Shown here in pieces: positions 15,682 to 25,556 of a stretch of 64,000 bases of DNA (position 1 is the first letter of the stretch; the number at the start of each line of letters is the position of its first letter). Position numbers and translations under genes: made by a program. This DNA is from Priestia iocasae (lineage in GTDB: Bacteria > Bacillota > Bacilli > Bacillales > Bacillaceae_H). The stretch is taken from contig NZ_JAFBFC010000009.1 of assembly GCF_016909075.1 (NCBI RefSeq), positions 20,508 to 84,507 of the forward strand. The letters are read 5' to 3'. The notes under the pieces are model-generated. The model did no database searches. It was given only the letters and a program-made list of their open reading frames with translations, and was not told where the DNA came from.

Positions 15682-16008
15682 TTGGAACAAAAGAAAAAAA
15701 CATATTACATCTCATTAGGGGCAGGCGAGATTTCACAAGTTCGATCAGCTTCTGAATGGAATTATGAAATCAAAGCAACAGACGATGAAGTGACCGTGCT
15801 AAGAGAATACTTTGATCAGCGTTTTTCGAGTGATTGGCAAGGTTTTTTCCGAGCTCATGTTCCTTATTTAGAATATCATTACGATCGCCAAAATGATGCG
15901 TATGACCAAACCACCACAAAGATATTTGAATTGATACACAACTTAGGAAATGATGAAACACGTACACATATTGAACAAATGGGTATCCTATCACAACACA
16001 ACGAGTAG
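15682..16008 (+). CDS. Conserved hypothetical protein
   Basis: A 108-residue soluble protein beginning (M)EQKKKTYYISLGAGEISQ. It has WNYEIKATDDEVTVLREYFDQ in the middle and RAHVPYLEYHYDRQNDAYD toward the C-terminus. I do not recognise a characterised family. The clustered His, Tyr and Asp residues in that last segment could be functional. The start is probably TTG 15682, nine bases after AAGGAG; a TTG at 15673 is too close to it. It is followed by ytkD. Confidence 0.7.
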   Translation: MEQKKKTYYISLGAGEISQVRSASEWNYEIKATDDEVTVLREYFDQRFSSDWQGFFRAHVPYLEYHYDRQNDAYDQTTTKIFELIHNLGNDETRTHIEQMGILSQHNE

Positions 16009-16113
16009 TTCTAAGTGAATTACTCTTTTTTTATCGTTTCATACTTTTTCTCCTAAGAAAGTCTTCAATCTATGATAAAATGATAAAAAAATTAAATGGG
16101 GCTTGAAGATAAC

Positions 16114-16587
16114 ATGTACACTTTTAAGGATGCATATAATAACCAAGTATTTTTATCATTTGAACGTCATCCATTCTCAAAAAATCCTCGTCATGTTTGG
16201 GTTGTATGTACCTATGATGGTAAGTGGTTGCTTACAAAACATTCTAAGCGTGGAATGGAGTTTCCAGGTGGGAAACTAGAGATTGGAGAGACACCTGAAC
16301 AAGCAGCGGTGCGTGAGGTATTTGAAGAGACGGGTGGAAAAGTGGATACACTGACGTATATTGGTCAGTATAAAGTAGTTAGCAAAGGTGCACCGATTAT
16401 TAAGAATATTTATGTAGGTAAAGTTAAAGAATTAGTCGAACAACAAGATTATTTTGAAACAAAAGGGCCTGTACTTTTAGATGAAATTCCTCCCTCAATT
16501 CAAAGAGAAGAAGGATTTAGTTTTATTATGAAAGACAATGTGCTTCAATACGTCATGAAGTATATAAAGCGAATTAAAGCTATTTAA
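16114..16587 (+). CDS. ytkD: Nudix hydrolase YtkD
   Basis: A 157-residue Nudix enzyme with a complete box (GGKLEIGETPEQAAVREV followed by FEETGG, residues 53-76). In B. subtilis YtkD hydrolyses oxidised and normal purine nucleoside triphosphates and also acts on mRNA 5' ends. The family start MYTFKDAYNNQVFLSF favours ATG 16114 over ATG 16096; both have weak ribosome-binding sites. Confidence 0.9.
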   Translation: MYTFKDAYNNQVFLSFERHPFSKNPRHVWVVCTYDGKWLLTKHSKRGMEFPGGKLEIGETPEQAAVREVFEETGGKVDTLTYIGQYKVVSKGAPIIKNIYVGKVKELVEQQDYFETKGPVLLDEIPPSIQREEGFSFIMKDNVLQYVMKYIKRIKAI

Positions 16588-16721
16588 TGACTAGATGAAT
16601 CTGTGATAAAAAACTTTATTTGTTAGCAGTAAAACACATCTGTTGTCTCCTTTATTTAGCGGAAACAGGATAAGGTGTTAAATGGGAAAGTCATCCCTTT
16701 TGAAACAACTTCCTGAAAGCT

Positions 16722-16764
16722 GGACCGTCATCAAAGCCTAATCACAGGTTTTGGTTGACGGTCC
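16722..16764 (+). terminator. Stem-loop downstream of ytkD, possible terminator
   Basis: GGACCGTCA pairs with TGACGGTCC across a 25-base loop that itself contains AAAGCC/GGTTTT complementarity, followed by TCTTTATAT. The T-tract is weak, so the terminator call is tentative. The rest of 16588-16831 shows nothing else. Confidence 0.5.
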
Positions 16765-16831
16765 TCTTTATATAAAACAGAAAAAGACTCGTTGGAAAGT
16801 CCATTTGATCCCGTTTTTAAGTGTAATATGC

Positions 16832-17644
16832 TCACTTTTCATGTTGTTTTATTAATTTTCGTTCTAAATAATTCACACCTTGGTACATCATAGTTGCACA
16901 TACAGCGATCAGTAATAAGCTTAATAGGACTAGTGTAAAGTTGAATACCTGAAATCCGTAAATGATCATATATCCTAATCCTTTAGAGGAAACAAGAAAC
17001 TCTCCAACAATGACTCCAACCCATGATAATCCTACATTTACTTTAAATGTAGAGATAATGGCTGGTAGTGAAGCAGGAAGAACGGCTTCCTTAAAGCATT
17101 GATGCTTTGTAGAGTTAAAGGTCTTTAGCAGTTTGATGTAATTTTCATCTACTTCTTTAAATGCGGTATACACCACAATGGTTGTAATAATAACAGAGAT
17201 AATAGCACCCATGACAAGGATAGAGAAGAACCCAGGACCAATGGCTACAATCAAAATAGGGCCTAATGCTACTTTAGGCATTGCATTAAGAATGACTAAA
17301 TAAGGATCCAGCACACGAGCGAGCCGAGGTGAATACCACAGCGCGGTAGCTAGTAATACACCGGCTAATGTCCCCATTATAAATCCTAAGACCGTCTCAA
17401 ATAATGTAAACGTAATGTGGGGAAGTAGAGATCCATCGGCTAACTTGATTGTGAATAAACTCCAAATTTTAGATGGTGAGCTAAAGATTAAGCGATCAAT
17501 CCATTGGTATAAAGAAGCAATCTCCCACAATGCAAAAAATAAAACGAAGATAAGAGCTTGAAGAGTCATGACGACTCTCTTTTCTTTTTTTAAGTTATCT
17601 TTATATTGTTTATGAAGAGAGTTAATTCTTATTTTTTGATTCAA
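16832..17644 (-). CDS. ytlD: ABC transporter permease (YtlD)
   Basis: A 270-residue inner-membrane permease of the SsuC/TauC/ThiX-like class, with about six transmembrane segments and the EAA loop ([20 protein letters not shown], near residue 180). It forms an importer with the ATPase and lipoprotein encoded just upstream. I place the start at TTG 17644, ten bases after AAGGAG, giving a 23-base overlap with ytlC. A longer reading frame to 17758 would overlap the ATPase by 137 bases and has no such signal. The substrate is unknown. Confidence 0.85.
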   Translation of the reverse strand: MNQKIRINSLHKQYKDNLKKEKRVVMTLQALIFVLFFALWEIASLYQWIDRLIFSSPSKIWSLFTIKLADGSLLPHITFTLFETVLGFIMGTLAGVLLATALWYSPRLARVLDPYLVILNAMPKVALGPILIVAIGPGFFSILVMGAIISVIITTIVVYTAFKEVDENYIKLLKTFNSTKHQCFKEAVLPASLPAIISTFKVNVGLSWVGVIVGEFLVSSKGLGYMIIYGFQVFNFTLVLLSLLLIAVCATMMYQGVNYLERKLIKQHEK

Positions 17645-18401
17645 GGTGATCAAGCTCCTTCCAAATGCTTTGAAATAATTCATTGTAGGCAGGATGCTGC
17701 CTTGCATCAAAGGGAGAAAGTGATCGAAGTTCTTTAGGTACAATAAATGTTTTAGCAACGGTTCCAGGACGATTAGAAAGAAGGAAAATGCGAGTACTCA
17801 TGGCAATCGCTTCTCCAATATCATGAGTAACAAGAACGGCTGTTTTTCTTAATGACATGAGGGTTTTAGAAACAAGCTCTTCTAACTTTAACTTTGTCTG
17901 AAAATCGAGCGCTGAGAAAGGTTCATCTAACAAAAGAATAGAAGGATCAATGGCAAGTGTGCGTACAAGAGCAACGCGTTGTCTCATTCCTCCAGACAGT
18001 TGACGTGGATACAAGTCTTCAACATCGGTGAGGCCAATATCTTTTAATAAGCGAAGAGCAATCTCTTCTTTTTCTTTCGTATATTCTTTTCTCATTTTTA
18101 ATCCAAGAAGGATATTTTCCTTAATTGTTTTCCAAGGAAACAAGTAATCTTGCTGTAACATGTATCCGATTCTTGAATCATTAGTATGAATGTCTTCATG
18201 ATTAATGGTCACGACTCCCTCAGTAGGTTTAAGGAGTCCAGCAATAATAGAAAGTAGTGTAGTCTTTCCACAGCCACTAGGGCCAAGGAAGGAGACAAAT
18301 TCCCCTTCCTCAATTGTTAATTCAATGTTCTCTAATGCAGTAATAGCAGATTCTTTTGTAAAATACGTATGTTGAACGCGATGGACATGTAAGTTAGACA
18401 T
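17622..18401 (-). CDS. ytlC: ABC transporter ATP-binding protein (YtlC)
   Basis: A 259-residue ATPase with Walker [12 protein letters not shown] (around residue 40), Q-loop [10 protein letters not shown], signature [16 protein letters not shown], Walker [13 protein letters not shown] and the switch histidine in [10 protein letters not shown]. The closest classes are the SsuB/TauB-type importers of sulfonates and related compounds. The preceding lipoprotein gene ends 13 bases upstream and the permease gene overlaps its end. Confidence 0.92.
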   Translation of the reverse strand: MSNLHVHRVQHTYFTKESAITALENIELTIEEGEFVSFLGPSGCGKTTLLSIIAGLLKPTEGVVTINHEDIHTNDSRIGYMLQQDYLFPWKTIKENILLGLKMRKEYTKEKEEIALRLLKDIGLTDVEDLYPRQLSGGMRQRVALVRTLAIDPSILLLDEPFSALDFQTKLKLEELVSKTLMSLRKTAVLVTHDIGEAIAMSTRIFLLSNRPGTVAKTFIVPKELRSLSPFDARQHPAYNELFQSIWKELDHLESKNKN

Positions 18402-18414
18402 GTCGATCCTCTCC

Positions 18415-19416
18415 TTATTCAGAGATTACTTTTTCTGCAAAGCTTGTATTGACGAGTTCAGAATAGTTCACTTCAGCTGGCAATTCTCCTGCTTCATCCA
18501 TAATATCTTGAAGGTTTTTCCAAGCTTCTTCAGGCAGTAATGGTGTTTTTGCATAAGACTGTTGAGCTTTATAACGTTCAACGACTGTTTCAATAATATC
18601 GAGTGATGTGTCCTCAAATTGAGGTTGAATAGACTTTGCCACTTCTTCAGCGCTATGTGTATCGACCCATTGTTGAGCTTTATAGATAGCACGTGTGAAC
18701 TTTTCAATCGCTTCTTTATTTTCTTTGATAAAGCTTTGCTTACTCATATAAGTTGTATAAGGAACACTTCCTGATTCTTCGCCAAAAGATGCAACGATAT
18801 ATCCTCTGCCTTCTTTTTCAAAAATACTGGCTGTCGGCTCAAATAATTGAACATAATCTCCTGTTCCAGAAGCAAAAGCATTAGCGATATTTGCAAAGTC
18901 TACATTTTGAATAAGGTTTAAATCTTTTTGAGGGTTAATATCATGCTGCTTCAGAACGTATTCCCCCACCATTTGTGGCATACCGCCTTTTCGTTGACCT
19001 AAAAAGGTTGTGTCCTTCAATTGATCCCATGAAAATGACTCTATTTTTTCACGTGAAACAAGGAATGTACCATCTGTTTGAGTAAGTTGTGCAAAGTTCA
19101 CAACAGGATCACTTGCTCCTTGAGCGTAGACATAAATAGACGTTTCAGCACCTACTAAAGCAATATCAACTCCGTCTGAAAGAAGAGCGGTCATGGTCTT
19201 GTCTCCACCCCATGTAGTTTGTACCTTCACATCTAACCCTTCCTCTTCAAAGAATCCTTCAGAAAGAGCTACATATTGGGGAGCATAAAAAATAGAATGT
19301 GTCACTTCACCAACACGCAATGTATATGTTTCTTCTTGTTTATTACACGAGATAAGTGGAACAATTAGTATGAAGACAGCAAGAATGGAGAGAATCCATT
19401 TGAATTTTTTAATCAT
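18415..19416 (-). CDS. ytlA: ABC transporter substrate-binding lipoprotein (YtlA, NMT1/SsuA-like)
   Basis: A 333-residue lipoprotein with signal peptide and lipobox LISC (C24). The mature part has the NMT1/THI5-like type II binding-protein pattern: IFYAPQYVALSEGFFEEEGL near residues 42-61, then GVDIALVGAETSIYVYAQG. Relatives bind sulfonates, thiamin precursors or nitrate; no riboswitch or other cue to the ligand is visible. It is the first gene of the ytlA-ytlC-ytlD operon. Confidence 0.88.
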   Translation of the reverse strand: MIKKFKWILSILAVFILIVPLISCNKQEETYTLRVGEVTHSIFYAPQYVALSEGFFEEEGLDVKVQTTWGGDKTMTALLSDGVDIALVGAETSIYVYAQGASDPVVNFAQLTQTDGTFLVSREKIESFSWDQLKDTTFLGQRKGGMPQMVGEYVLKQHDINPQKDLNLIQNVDFANIANAFASGTGDYVQLFEPTASIFEKEGRGYIVASFGEESGSVPYTTYMSKQSFIKENKEAIEKFTRAIYKAQQWVDTHSAEEVAKSIQPQFEDTSLDIIETVVERYKAQQSYAKTPLLPEEAWKNLQDIMDEAGELPAEVNYSELVNTSFAEKVISE

Positions 19417-19533
19417 ACGCCATCTAATCCTCCTTAAAGTTGCAAATGTACTTTATGATAAAGTATGAAGAGAGAGGGCATTTGGTGAGTGCCTAGTTCC
19501 AAATGAAAGGTAAAAAAGATGGGAGGTGAAAAG

Positions 19534-20319
19534 ATGAACAATGGTTTAATTATAGACAAACAAAGATTTCCGTCTCCTAATTCGAAAATCGAGCTTTATA
19601 TTGTCACCTATCTATCAAATGGATTAAAAGTAAAAGGATTACTTGCAGAGCCAAAAGAAGAAGGGAACTATGATGGTTTTTTATATTTAAGGGGTGGAAT
19701 AAAAAACGTAGGAATGGTTCGAGTGGGACGAATTGTTCAATTTGCGTCAGAAGGGTTTGTTGTGATGGCGCCTTTTTATCGAGGTAATCAAGGAGGAGAA
19801 GGAAATGAAGATTTCGCTGGTGATGACCGTGAAGATGCACTTTCCGCTTATGACTTATTAAGAAATCATCATCGTGTACACCAAGACCGCATTCATGTCT
19901 TTGGCTTTTCACGTGGCGGGGTGATGGCATTATTTACAGCGATTTTTCGTAAAAGTGTTTCATCACTTGTTTTATGGGGAGGTGTCAGTGACATGACACT
20001 TACTTATTATGAAAGAGAAGATTTACGTAGAATGATGAAAAGAGTGATTGGTGGCACACCTAACAAATATCCAGAACGCTACGAGTGGAGAACCCCATTG
20101 TATCAATTAGAATATCTTCAAGCTCCTGTTTTATTAATTCATGGTGAAAAGGATAGAAATGTATCCATTGAACATTCTTATAAGTTGGAAGGGAAGTTAA
20201 AAGAGTTAAATAAGCAGGTAGATAGCTGGTATTTTAACGATTTCACTCATTACTTTCCACCAGTAAAAAATAGAGAGACAGTACATAAACTCACAAAATG
20301 GATGAAGAAGCAGTCATAA
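19534..20319 (+). CDS. ytmA: Alpha/beta hydrolase (YtmA, prolyl-oligopeptidase-like)
   Basis: A 261-residue alpha/beta hydrolase with nucleophile elbow GFSRGG, an acidic residue in LIHGEKDRNVSIEHS and a catalytic histidine in DFTHYF. The N-terminal APFYRGNQGGEGNEDFAGDD is typical of the S9/dienelactone-hydrolase-like group. The physiological substrate is unknown. ATG 19534 follows GGGAGGTGAAAAG; an ATG at 19519 is in frame but lies ahead of that site. ytmB follows, as in B. subtilis. Confidence 0.9.
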   Translation: MNNGLIIDKQRFPSPNSKIELYIVTYLSNGLKVKGLLAEPKEEGNYDGFLYLRGGIKNVGMVRVGRIVQFASEGFVVMAPFYRGNQGGEGNEDFAGDDREDALSAYDLLRNHHRVHQDRIHVFGFSRGGVMALFTAIFRKSVSSLVLWGGVSDMTLTYYEREDLRRMMKRVIGGTPNKYPERYEWRTPLYQLEYLQAPVLLIHGEKDRNVSIEHSYKLEGKLKELNKQVDSWYFNDFTHYFPPVKNRETVHKLTKWMKKQS

Positions 20320-20388
20320 GAAAAGGAGTTTTCCTTTTGAAATAGACGTTGTACAATACAAGAAAGGCACGAAAAAGGAGGGCTAAAT

Positions 20389-20631
20389 ATGGGCATGCCG
20401 TTAGAGTTAAATACGATGATTGTAACAAAAGGATTAGAAAAACGAATGGATGAAAATCTTTTTGTATTAGAGAAAGCAGGATACCGTTTGTATCCATTAG
20501 ATATTCCAATTAGTGTACATAAAACAAAAGAGGGAGAGCGCACAGGAACAGGTGTTATCCGTAAAGTAGAGCTCGTTAATAATCAAACACGCATTACATA
20601 TGAATTAGTAAAATTAAATTCAACGAATTAA
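20389..20631 (+). CDS. ytmB: DUF2584 family protein YtmB
   Basis: An 80-residue protein of the DUF2584 family, with LYPLDIPISVHKTKEGERTG and TGVIRKVELVNNQTRITYEL. It is probably a small beta-barrel; no function is established. AAAAGGAGGGC precedes the ATG. It lies downstream of ytmA, as in B. subtilis, and is followed by a strong terminator. Confidence 0.88.
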   Translation: MGMPLELNTMIVTKGLEKRMDENLFVLEKAGYRLYPLDIPISVHKTKEGERTGTGVIRKVELVNNQTRITYELVKLNSTN

Positions 20632-20637
20632 TCCACT

Positions 20638-20682
20638 AAAAAAACCTGACATGACAGAGTAGCTGTCATGTCAGGTTTTTTT
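20638..20682. terminator. Terminator after ytmB
   Basis: AACCTGACATGACAG pairs with CTGTCATGTCAGGTT, followed by a T-run. A-rich sequence on the other side allows it to act on the minus strand too, for pckA. Confidence 0.88.
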
Positions 20683-20782
20683 AATTGAATCGTATGCTTA
20701 GGTAAGCGACTTTTACTCGTTTCGTCAAATCGGGACGCTGTTTGCTTTTAAGACAAAACGCTTCCATGTTAATGGATAACGA

Positions 20783-22369
20783 TTATGTTAATGGACCGCC
20801 AGCATCTTTAATAATACTTGGAACATTCGAGAATTTCTTGAAGTTTTCTTTAAACTTAGAAGCTAATTCTTTTGCTTTTACTTCATATTCTGCACCATCT
20901 GCCCATGCTTTTGCTGGCTGTAGTACTTCATCAGGTACACCAGGAACATGAATAGGGATCTCTAAGCCGAATATAGAATCTTTCACTGTCTCAGCGCTAT
21001 CGAGTTCACCTTCTAAAGCTGCTTGAACCATAGCGCGTGTATAGCGTAATTTCATTCGTTCTCCAACTCCATACTCTCCACCAGTCCATCCAGTGTTAAC
21101 GAGGTACACGCTTACATTATGTTCATCAATTTTCTTTCCTAGCATTTCAGCATATGTTGTTGCCGGCAAAGGTAAGAAAGGAGCTCCAAAGCATGTAGAG
21201 AATGTAGCTTCTGGAGATGTAACACCACGCTCGGTTCCAGCAAGCTTACTAGTGTAACCGCTTAAAAAGTGATACATTGCTTGTTCTTTAGTTAACCTGC
21301 TGATTGGAGGTAACACACCAAACGCATCAGCTGTTAAAAATACAATGGCTGTCGGATGGCCAGCAACACTTGGATCTACGATGTTATCCATTGCTTGAAG
21401 CGGGTATGCTGCACGTGTGTTTTCTGTTAACGAATTATCATCGTAATCTGCTAATCTTGTATCATAATCAATCGTCACATTTTCAAGGACGGCACCAAAT
21501 CGAATAGAATTGAAGATTTGTGGCTCTTTTTCTTCTGATAGATTGATACACTTTGCATAGCAACCACCTTCAACGTTAAATACGCCAGAGTTTGACCAGC
21601 CGTGCTCATCATCTCCAATTAATCGTCTATTTGCATCAGCAGATAATGTTGTTTTCCCCGTTCCTGATAATCCAAAGAATAATGCAACATCACCTTCATT
21701 GCCTACGTTAGCTGAACAATGCATAGATAAAATATCTTGTTGAGGAAGAAGGAAATTCATAACTGAGAAGATGGACTTTTTCATTTCACCTGCGTATTCA
21801 GTACCACCAATTAAAATCACTTTGCGTTCAAAAGAGATAATAATAAACGTTTCAGAATTTGTACCATCTACAACTGGATCAGCTTTAAAGTTTGGAGCTG
21901 ATACAATCGTAAATTCAGCAGATTGAGAAGTTTCATTGTTGTCAGTTGGACGGATAAATAATTGATGAGCAAATAGGTTATGCCACGCGTATTCATTAAT
22001 TACACGAATTGGAAGAGTGTATTTTACATCGGCACCTGCATAGCCGTTAAAAACGAATAATTCATCTTTTTCCTTTAAGTATGCTAAAACCTTTTTATAT
22101 AAAGAATCAAATTTCTCAGCAGAAAATGGTTTGTTCACTTTACCCCAATCAATCAAATGCTTAGTCGCTTCTTCTTCTACGATAAATTTGTCTTCTGGAG
22201 AGCGTCCTGTATATTTTCCAGTCTCTACACGTACAGCACCTGTAGACGTTAATGTTCCTTCACTGCGTTGTAGCACTCTCTCTACGAGTTGAGGCACAGA
22301 AAGGTTCTGTTGAATTGTTTGTAGTTTAAGTAGTTCAGATAACTCAATAGACATATCCACTGTACTCAT
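20783..22369 (-). CDS. pckA: Phosphoenolpyruvate carboxykinase (ATP)
   Basis: A 528-residue gluconeogenic enzyme converting oxaloacetate and ATP to phosphoenolpyruvate, CO2 and ADP. Visible motifs are GAYTGRS-type [20 protein letters not shown] for the metal/substrate site, the kinase P-loop [13 protein letters not shown] and the downstream [17 protein letters not shown]. The family N-terminus MSTVDMS places the start at ATG 22369, after AAAGGATGG; a frame continuing to 22414 is not supported. A CcpN-like site and a cre site upstream suggest repression on glucose. Confidence 0.97.
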   Translation of the reverse strand: MSTVDMSIELSELLKLQTIQQNLSVPQLVERVLQRSEGTLTSTGAVRVETGKYTGRSPEDKFIVEEEATKHLIDWGKVNKPFSAEKFDSLYKKVLAYLKEKDELFVFNGYAGADVKYTLPIRVINEYAWHNLFAHQLFIRPTDNNETSQSAEFTIVSAPNFKADPVVDGTNSETFIIISFERKVILIGGTEYAGEMKKSIFSVMNFLLPQQDILSMHCSANVGNEGDVALFFGLSGTGKTTLSADANRRLIGDDEHGWSNSGVFNVEGGCYAKCINLSEEKEPQIFNSIRFGAVLENVTIDYDTRLADYDDNSLTENTRAAYPLQAMDNIVDPSVAGHPTAIVFLTADAFGVLPPISRLTKEQAMYHFLSGYTSKLAGTERGVTSPEATFSTCFGAPFLPLPATTYAEMLGKKIDEHNVSVYLVNTGWTGGEYGVGERMKLRYTRAMVQAALEGELDSAETVKDSIFGLEIPIHVPGVPDEVLQPAKAWADGAEYEVKAKELASKFKENFKKFSNVPSIIKDAGGPLT

Positions 22370-22418
22370 TTGCAATACCATCCTTTGTTTTTTGTTGCGA
22401 TACAATAAATTCATAAAT

Positions 22419-22429
22419 AGTATAACACA
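22419..22429 (-). promoter_or_regulatory. CcpN-like operator overlapping the pckA -10
   Basis: On the minus strand TGTGTTATACT fits the CcpN consensus TRTGHYATAYW at all 11 positions and includes a TATACT -10 hexamer. In B. subtilis CcpN represses pckA and gapB on glycolytic carbon. The consensus is recalled from the literature, not recomputed. Confidence 0.6.
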
Positions 22430-22556
22430 TTTATATTAATAGTCTATACTAATTATCTAAAATTGTTTATATATAATGTAAAAATAGGCTTGGACTAACT
22501 CATCATTTTTATTTTCTAGCTAAATTGTCTAGATAAACTTGTATGACAAATACATT

Positions 22557-22570
22557 TTAAAGCGCTTTCA
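22557..22570 (-). promoter_or_regulatory. cre-like site upstream of pckA
   Basis: On the minus strand TGAAAGCGCTTTAA matches TGWAARCGYTWNCW at 13 of 14 positions. It lies 188 bases before the pckA start. Apart from this site, the CcpN-like box and the metK promoter, the 22370-22783 interval is AT-rich and shows no gene. Confidence 0.65.
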
Positions 22571-22783
22571 ATAATACTTCAACATAATTCGTTGAAAAAA
22601 TTGTATTTTTAGCATACTTTTTATAATGGATGTAGAATATCTATTCAAAGTAGAGGGAAGTTCATGCTTTATGAAAAGAGAATTTCAAATGAGTAAGGAA
22701 AAAGGAACATTTATTTTGATATAGACGTAAAGAATGGGCCAACTTTCAAAAGTAAAAACATGAATAAAATTATTTGAACAAGG

Positions 22784-22813
22784 TTGACACTACAAAGGAA
22801 AATAGGGTATGAT
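22784..22813 (+). promoter_or_regulatory. metK promoter
   Basis: TTGACA (22784-22789) and TATGAT (22808-22813) with an 18-base spacer, placing the transcript start just before the SAM riboswitch. Confidence 0.8.
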
Positions 22814-22832
22814 ATGTCATTGAACGGATACT

Positions 22833-22953
22833 CTCTTATCCCGAGCTGGTGGAGGGACAGGCCCTATGAAACCCAGCAACCATCACCATTTTTTTACATA
22901 TTTAGGTGATAAGGTGCTAACCTGATGCAAGGCATGACCTTGATCGATAAGAG
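22833..22953 (+). promoter_or_regulatory. SAM-I (S-box) riboswitch
   Basis: The P1 helix pairs CTCTTATC (22833-22840) with GATAAGAG (22946-22953). Inside are the S-box core GGTGGAGGGAC, GGCCCTATGAAACCCAGCAAC and the AAGGTGCTAACCTGATGCAA segment with its pseudoknot. It precedes metK, the SAM synthetase gene, giving direct feedback by the product. Confidence 0.97.
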
Positions 22954-22976
22954 TGAAAGGCTAAGTTGAATTTGAT

Positions 22977-23006
22977 ACCTTTCCTCGAATTTAGGAAAGG
23001 TTTTTT
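22977..23006 (+). terminator. Riboswitch-controlled terminator of metK
   Basis: ACCTTTCCT pairs with AGGAAAGGT across a seven-base loop, followed by a T-run. It would form when SAM is bound. Confidence 0.9.
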
Positions 23007-23088
23007 ATATTTTCAATTGTTTTTATAAACAATATAAAGGGAAATGAGTACCGTATCACTATGCAACTGTATTAAAGGAGGAAAATTG

Positions 23089-24291
23089 ATGTCAACGAAA
23101 CGTCGTTTATTTACGTCAGAATCTGTAACAGAAGGCCACCCAGATAAAATTTGTGACCAAATTTCTGACTCTATTCTTGATGCAATTTTAGCAAAAGATC
23201 CAAATGCTCGTGTAGCTTGTGAAACAAGTGTTACAACTGGTTTAGTATTAGTAAGTGGTGAGATTACAACATCTACGTATGTAGATATTCCAAAAACGGT
23301 GCGTGAAACAATTAAAGAAATTGGCTACACGCGTGCAAAATATGGTTTCGATGCTGAAACTTGCGCTGTTTTAACATCAATTGATGAGCAATCTGCTGAT
23401 ATTGCAATGGGTGTTGATAAAGCTTTAGAAGCTCGTGAAGGTCAAATGACTGACGAGGAAATTGAAGCAATCGGTGCAGGTGACCAAGGTTTAATGTTTG
23501 GTTTTGCTTGTAACGAGACAAAGGAATTAATGCCTCTTCCAATTTCTTTAGCTCATAAATTAGCTCGACGCCTAACAGAAGTTCGTAAAGAAGAAATTCT
23601 TCCTTACCTTCGTCCAGATGGAAAAACACAAGTAACAGTTGAATACGATGAAAATAACAAGCCAGTTCGTATTGACACAATTGTTATTTCAACTCAACAC
23701 CACCCAGAAATTACGTTAGAGCAAATTCAACGTAATTTAAAAGAGTATGTAATTAACCCAGTTGTTCCTCAAGAATTAATTGATGAAAATACAAAATATT
23801 TCATTAACCCAACTGGTCGTTTCGTAATCGGTGGTCCTCAAGGTGATGCTGGTTTAACAGGCCGTAAAATCATCGTAGATACTTACGGTGGTTATGCTCG
23901 TCACGGTGGTGGAGCATTCTCTGGTAAAGATGCAACAAAAGTAGACCGTTCTGCTGCATATGCGGCTCGTTACGTTGCGAAAAACATCGTAGCTGCAGGT
24001 CTTGCTGATAAATGTGAAGTTCAATTAGCATATGCAATTGGTGTTGCTCAACCAGTATCAATTTCAATTGATACATTTGGTACAGGTCAAGTTTCTGAAG
24101 AAGTGTTAGTAGAAGCAGTTCGTAACAACTTTGACCTTCGCCCAGCAGGTATTATTAAAATGCTTGATCTTCGTCGTCCAATTTACAAACAAACAGCTGC
24201 ATACGGTCACTTCGGTCGTACAGATATTGATGTTCCTTGGGAGCGTACTGACAAAGCACAAGCACTAAAAACAGCTGCATTAGGTAACTAA
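23089..24291 (+). CDS. metK: S-adenosylmethionine synthetase
   Basis: A 400-residue MetK that makes SAM from methionine and ATP. The N-terminal [19 protein letters not shown], the hexapeptide-like [10 protein letters not shown] and the glycine-rich GGGAFSGKD signature are all present. ATG 23089 follows AAAGGAGG. Expression is under the S-box riboswitch directly upstream. Codon choice is markedly biased, as in a highly expressed gene. Confidence 0.98.
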   Translation: MSTKRRLFTSESVTEGHPDKICDQISDSILDAILAKDPNARVACETSVTTGLVLVSGEITTSTYVDIPKTVRETIKEIGYTRAKYGFDAETCAVLTSIDEQSADIAMGVDKALEAREGQMTDEEIEAIGAGDQGLMFGFACNETKELMPLPISLAHKLARRLTEVRKEEILPYLRPDGKTQVTVEYDENNKPVRIDTIVISTQHHPEITLEQIQRNLKEYVINPVVPQELIDENTKYFINPTGRFVIGGPQGDAGLTGRKIIVDTYGGYARHGGGAFSGKDATKVDRSAAYAARYVAKNIVAAGLADKCEVQLAYAIGVAQPVSISIDTFGTGQVSEEVLVEAVRNNFDLRPAGIIKMLDLRRPIYKQTAAYGHFGRTDIDVPWERTDKAQALKTAALGN

Positions 24292-24292
24292 T

Positions 24293-24332
24293 AAAAAAAC
24301 AAGCCCTCCTTTAAAGGAGGGCTTGTTTTTTT
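24293..24332. terminator. Bidirectional terminator between metK and the glycosyltransferase gene
   Basis: A perfect palindrome with core AAGCCCTCCTTTAAAGGAGG and flanking A7/T7 runs on either side, so it serves both convergent genes. Confidence 0.9.
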
Positions 24333-25476
24333 ATGCGAGTTGAATAGACTGCTTTCTATTTATTAAGGCTTCTTCATATTCCATTAATAAGCGTTCAAAG
24401 ATGCTATCCCACGTTTGAGTTAATGCATAATTCCGGCCTTGATGTCCAAAATGAATTCGCTTATGAAGATCCTCTAACAGTTCTACAATATGATGCACAA
24501 ACTCTTGTACTGAGTTAGGGTTGCAAAGATAACCGTTTCGCCCTTGTTGAACAATGGTTTTTACACCACCAGCATTTGCACCAACCACTGGTGTTCCACA
24601 AGCAAGAGATTCTAGTACAACATTTCCAAAGGTTTCGGTTGCTGAAGGGAAAACAAATAAATCAGAAGCAGCATACACTTTTGCAAGGTGTTCACCTTGA
24701 AGGAAACCAGTGAATGTCATATGCTCAAGAGATTCTTTTTGAAGCTGTTCTTTCAAAGGTCCATCTCCAACAATTAGCCAGTGAATTTTATGTCGAATAT
24801 GAGGAGGCATAGATTTTGCAATTTCCATAAAGGTATTTAAATTTTTTTCAGGCGCAAGTCGTCCAACGTACGTTAAGATATAAGGCTTTTTGATGTTGTA
24901 TTTAATCCTCACATCAAACCGATCATAGTGAGGGTGAAATAATGTGTGATCTACACCGCGTGACCAAATCGAAAGATTTGTAAAGCCTTTGCTTTGCAGA
25001 TGATCTTTTGTTGCTTGAGAAGGTACAAAGATACGTTCTAATGGTTGGTGAAACCATTTCATATATTTCCATAAAAAAGGAGATAGGAAGTTCAAGTCAT
25101 AATAAGACAAATATTGTTCAAAATCAGTATGATACGAGCCTACAATTGGAATATTCATTTTTTTGGCGTAATGCAAACCGCAGAGTCCAATATTAAAAGG
25201 GGTAGCGATATGGATGATATCTGGTTGAAACTCTTGTAGCTGTGTTTTAATTTTTAGCATGTTTGGTAAAGCCAAGCGGCACTCAGGATATAGAAAAAAA
25301 GGCAAACTTATAAAGCGATGAATCTGCTTTGAAAATAAGTCTTCGTTAATACTTTCAGGAGCAAAAACTTGATAATCTATTTTTTGGTGCTCAAAATAAT
25401 TTGTTAATTTAGCTAACGTTTTTGCCACACCGTTTACATCAGGTATAAATGTATCTGTAAACAAAGCCACTTTCAT
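24331..25476 (-). CDS. GT4 family glycosyltransferase
   Basis: A 381-residue GT-B glycosyltransferase. The N-terminal domain begins MKVALFTDTFIPDVNGVAKT, the hinge is around YVGRLAPEKN, and the C-terminal domain has the EX7E motif within ETFGNVVLESLACGTPVV. The GSYHTDFEQYLSYY segment resembles GDP-mannose-dependent mannosyltransferases and related glycolipid enzymes (MgtA-like). The acceptor is not known, and no cell-wall polymer operon is adjacent. Its start codon follows a GGGGGAGA ribosome-binding site. Confidence 0.85.
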   Translation of the reverse strand: MKVALFTDTFIPDVNGVAKTLAKLTNYFEHQKIDYQVFAPESINEDLFSKQIHRFISLPFFLYPECRLALPNMLKIKTQLQEFQPDIIHIATPFNIGLCGLHYAKKMNIPIVGSYHTDFEQYLSYYDLNFLSPFLWKYMKWFHQPLERIFVPSQATKDHLQSKGFTNLSIWSRGVDHTLFHPHYDRFDVRIKYNIKKPYILTYVGRLAPEKNLNTFMEIAKSMPPHIRHKIHWLIVGDGPLKEQLQKESLEHMTFTGFLQGEHLAKVYAASDLFVFPSATETFGNVVLESLACGTPVVGANAGGVKTIVQQGRNGYLCNPNSVQEFVHHIVELLEDLHKRIHFGHQGRNYALTQTWDSIFERLLMEYEEALINRKQSIQLA

Positions 25477-25556
25477 TCTATCTCCCCCTATCCATTCAAT
25501 GATGGTTGTGCATATCTATCTATTCTTTGAAATAAATAAAGTTTGTATATATTTCT

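Noticed and set aside
19604..19930. Antisense frame inside ytmA
   Set aside because: It is fully contained in a well-supported hydrolase gene and shows low-complexity His/Leu composition typical of shadows.
23312..23680. Long antisense frame inside metK
   Set aside because: Its Leu/Gln-rich product is the shadow of biased codons in metK, with no ribosome-binding site or family match.
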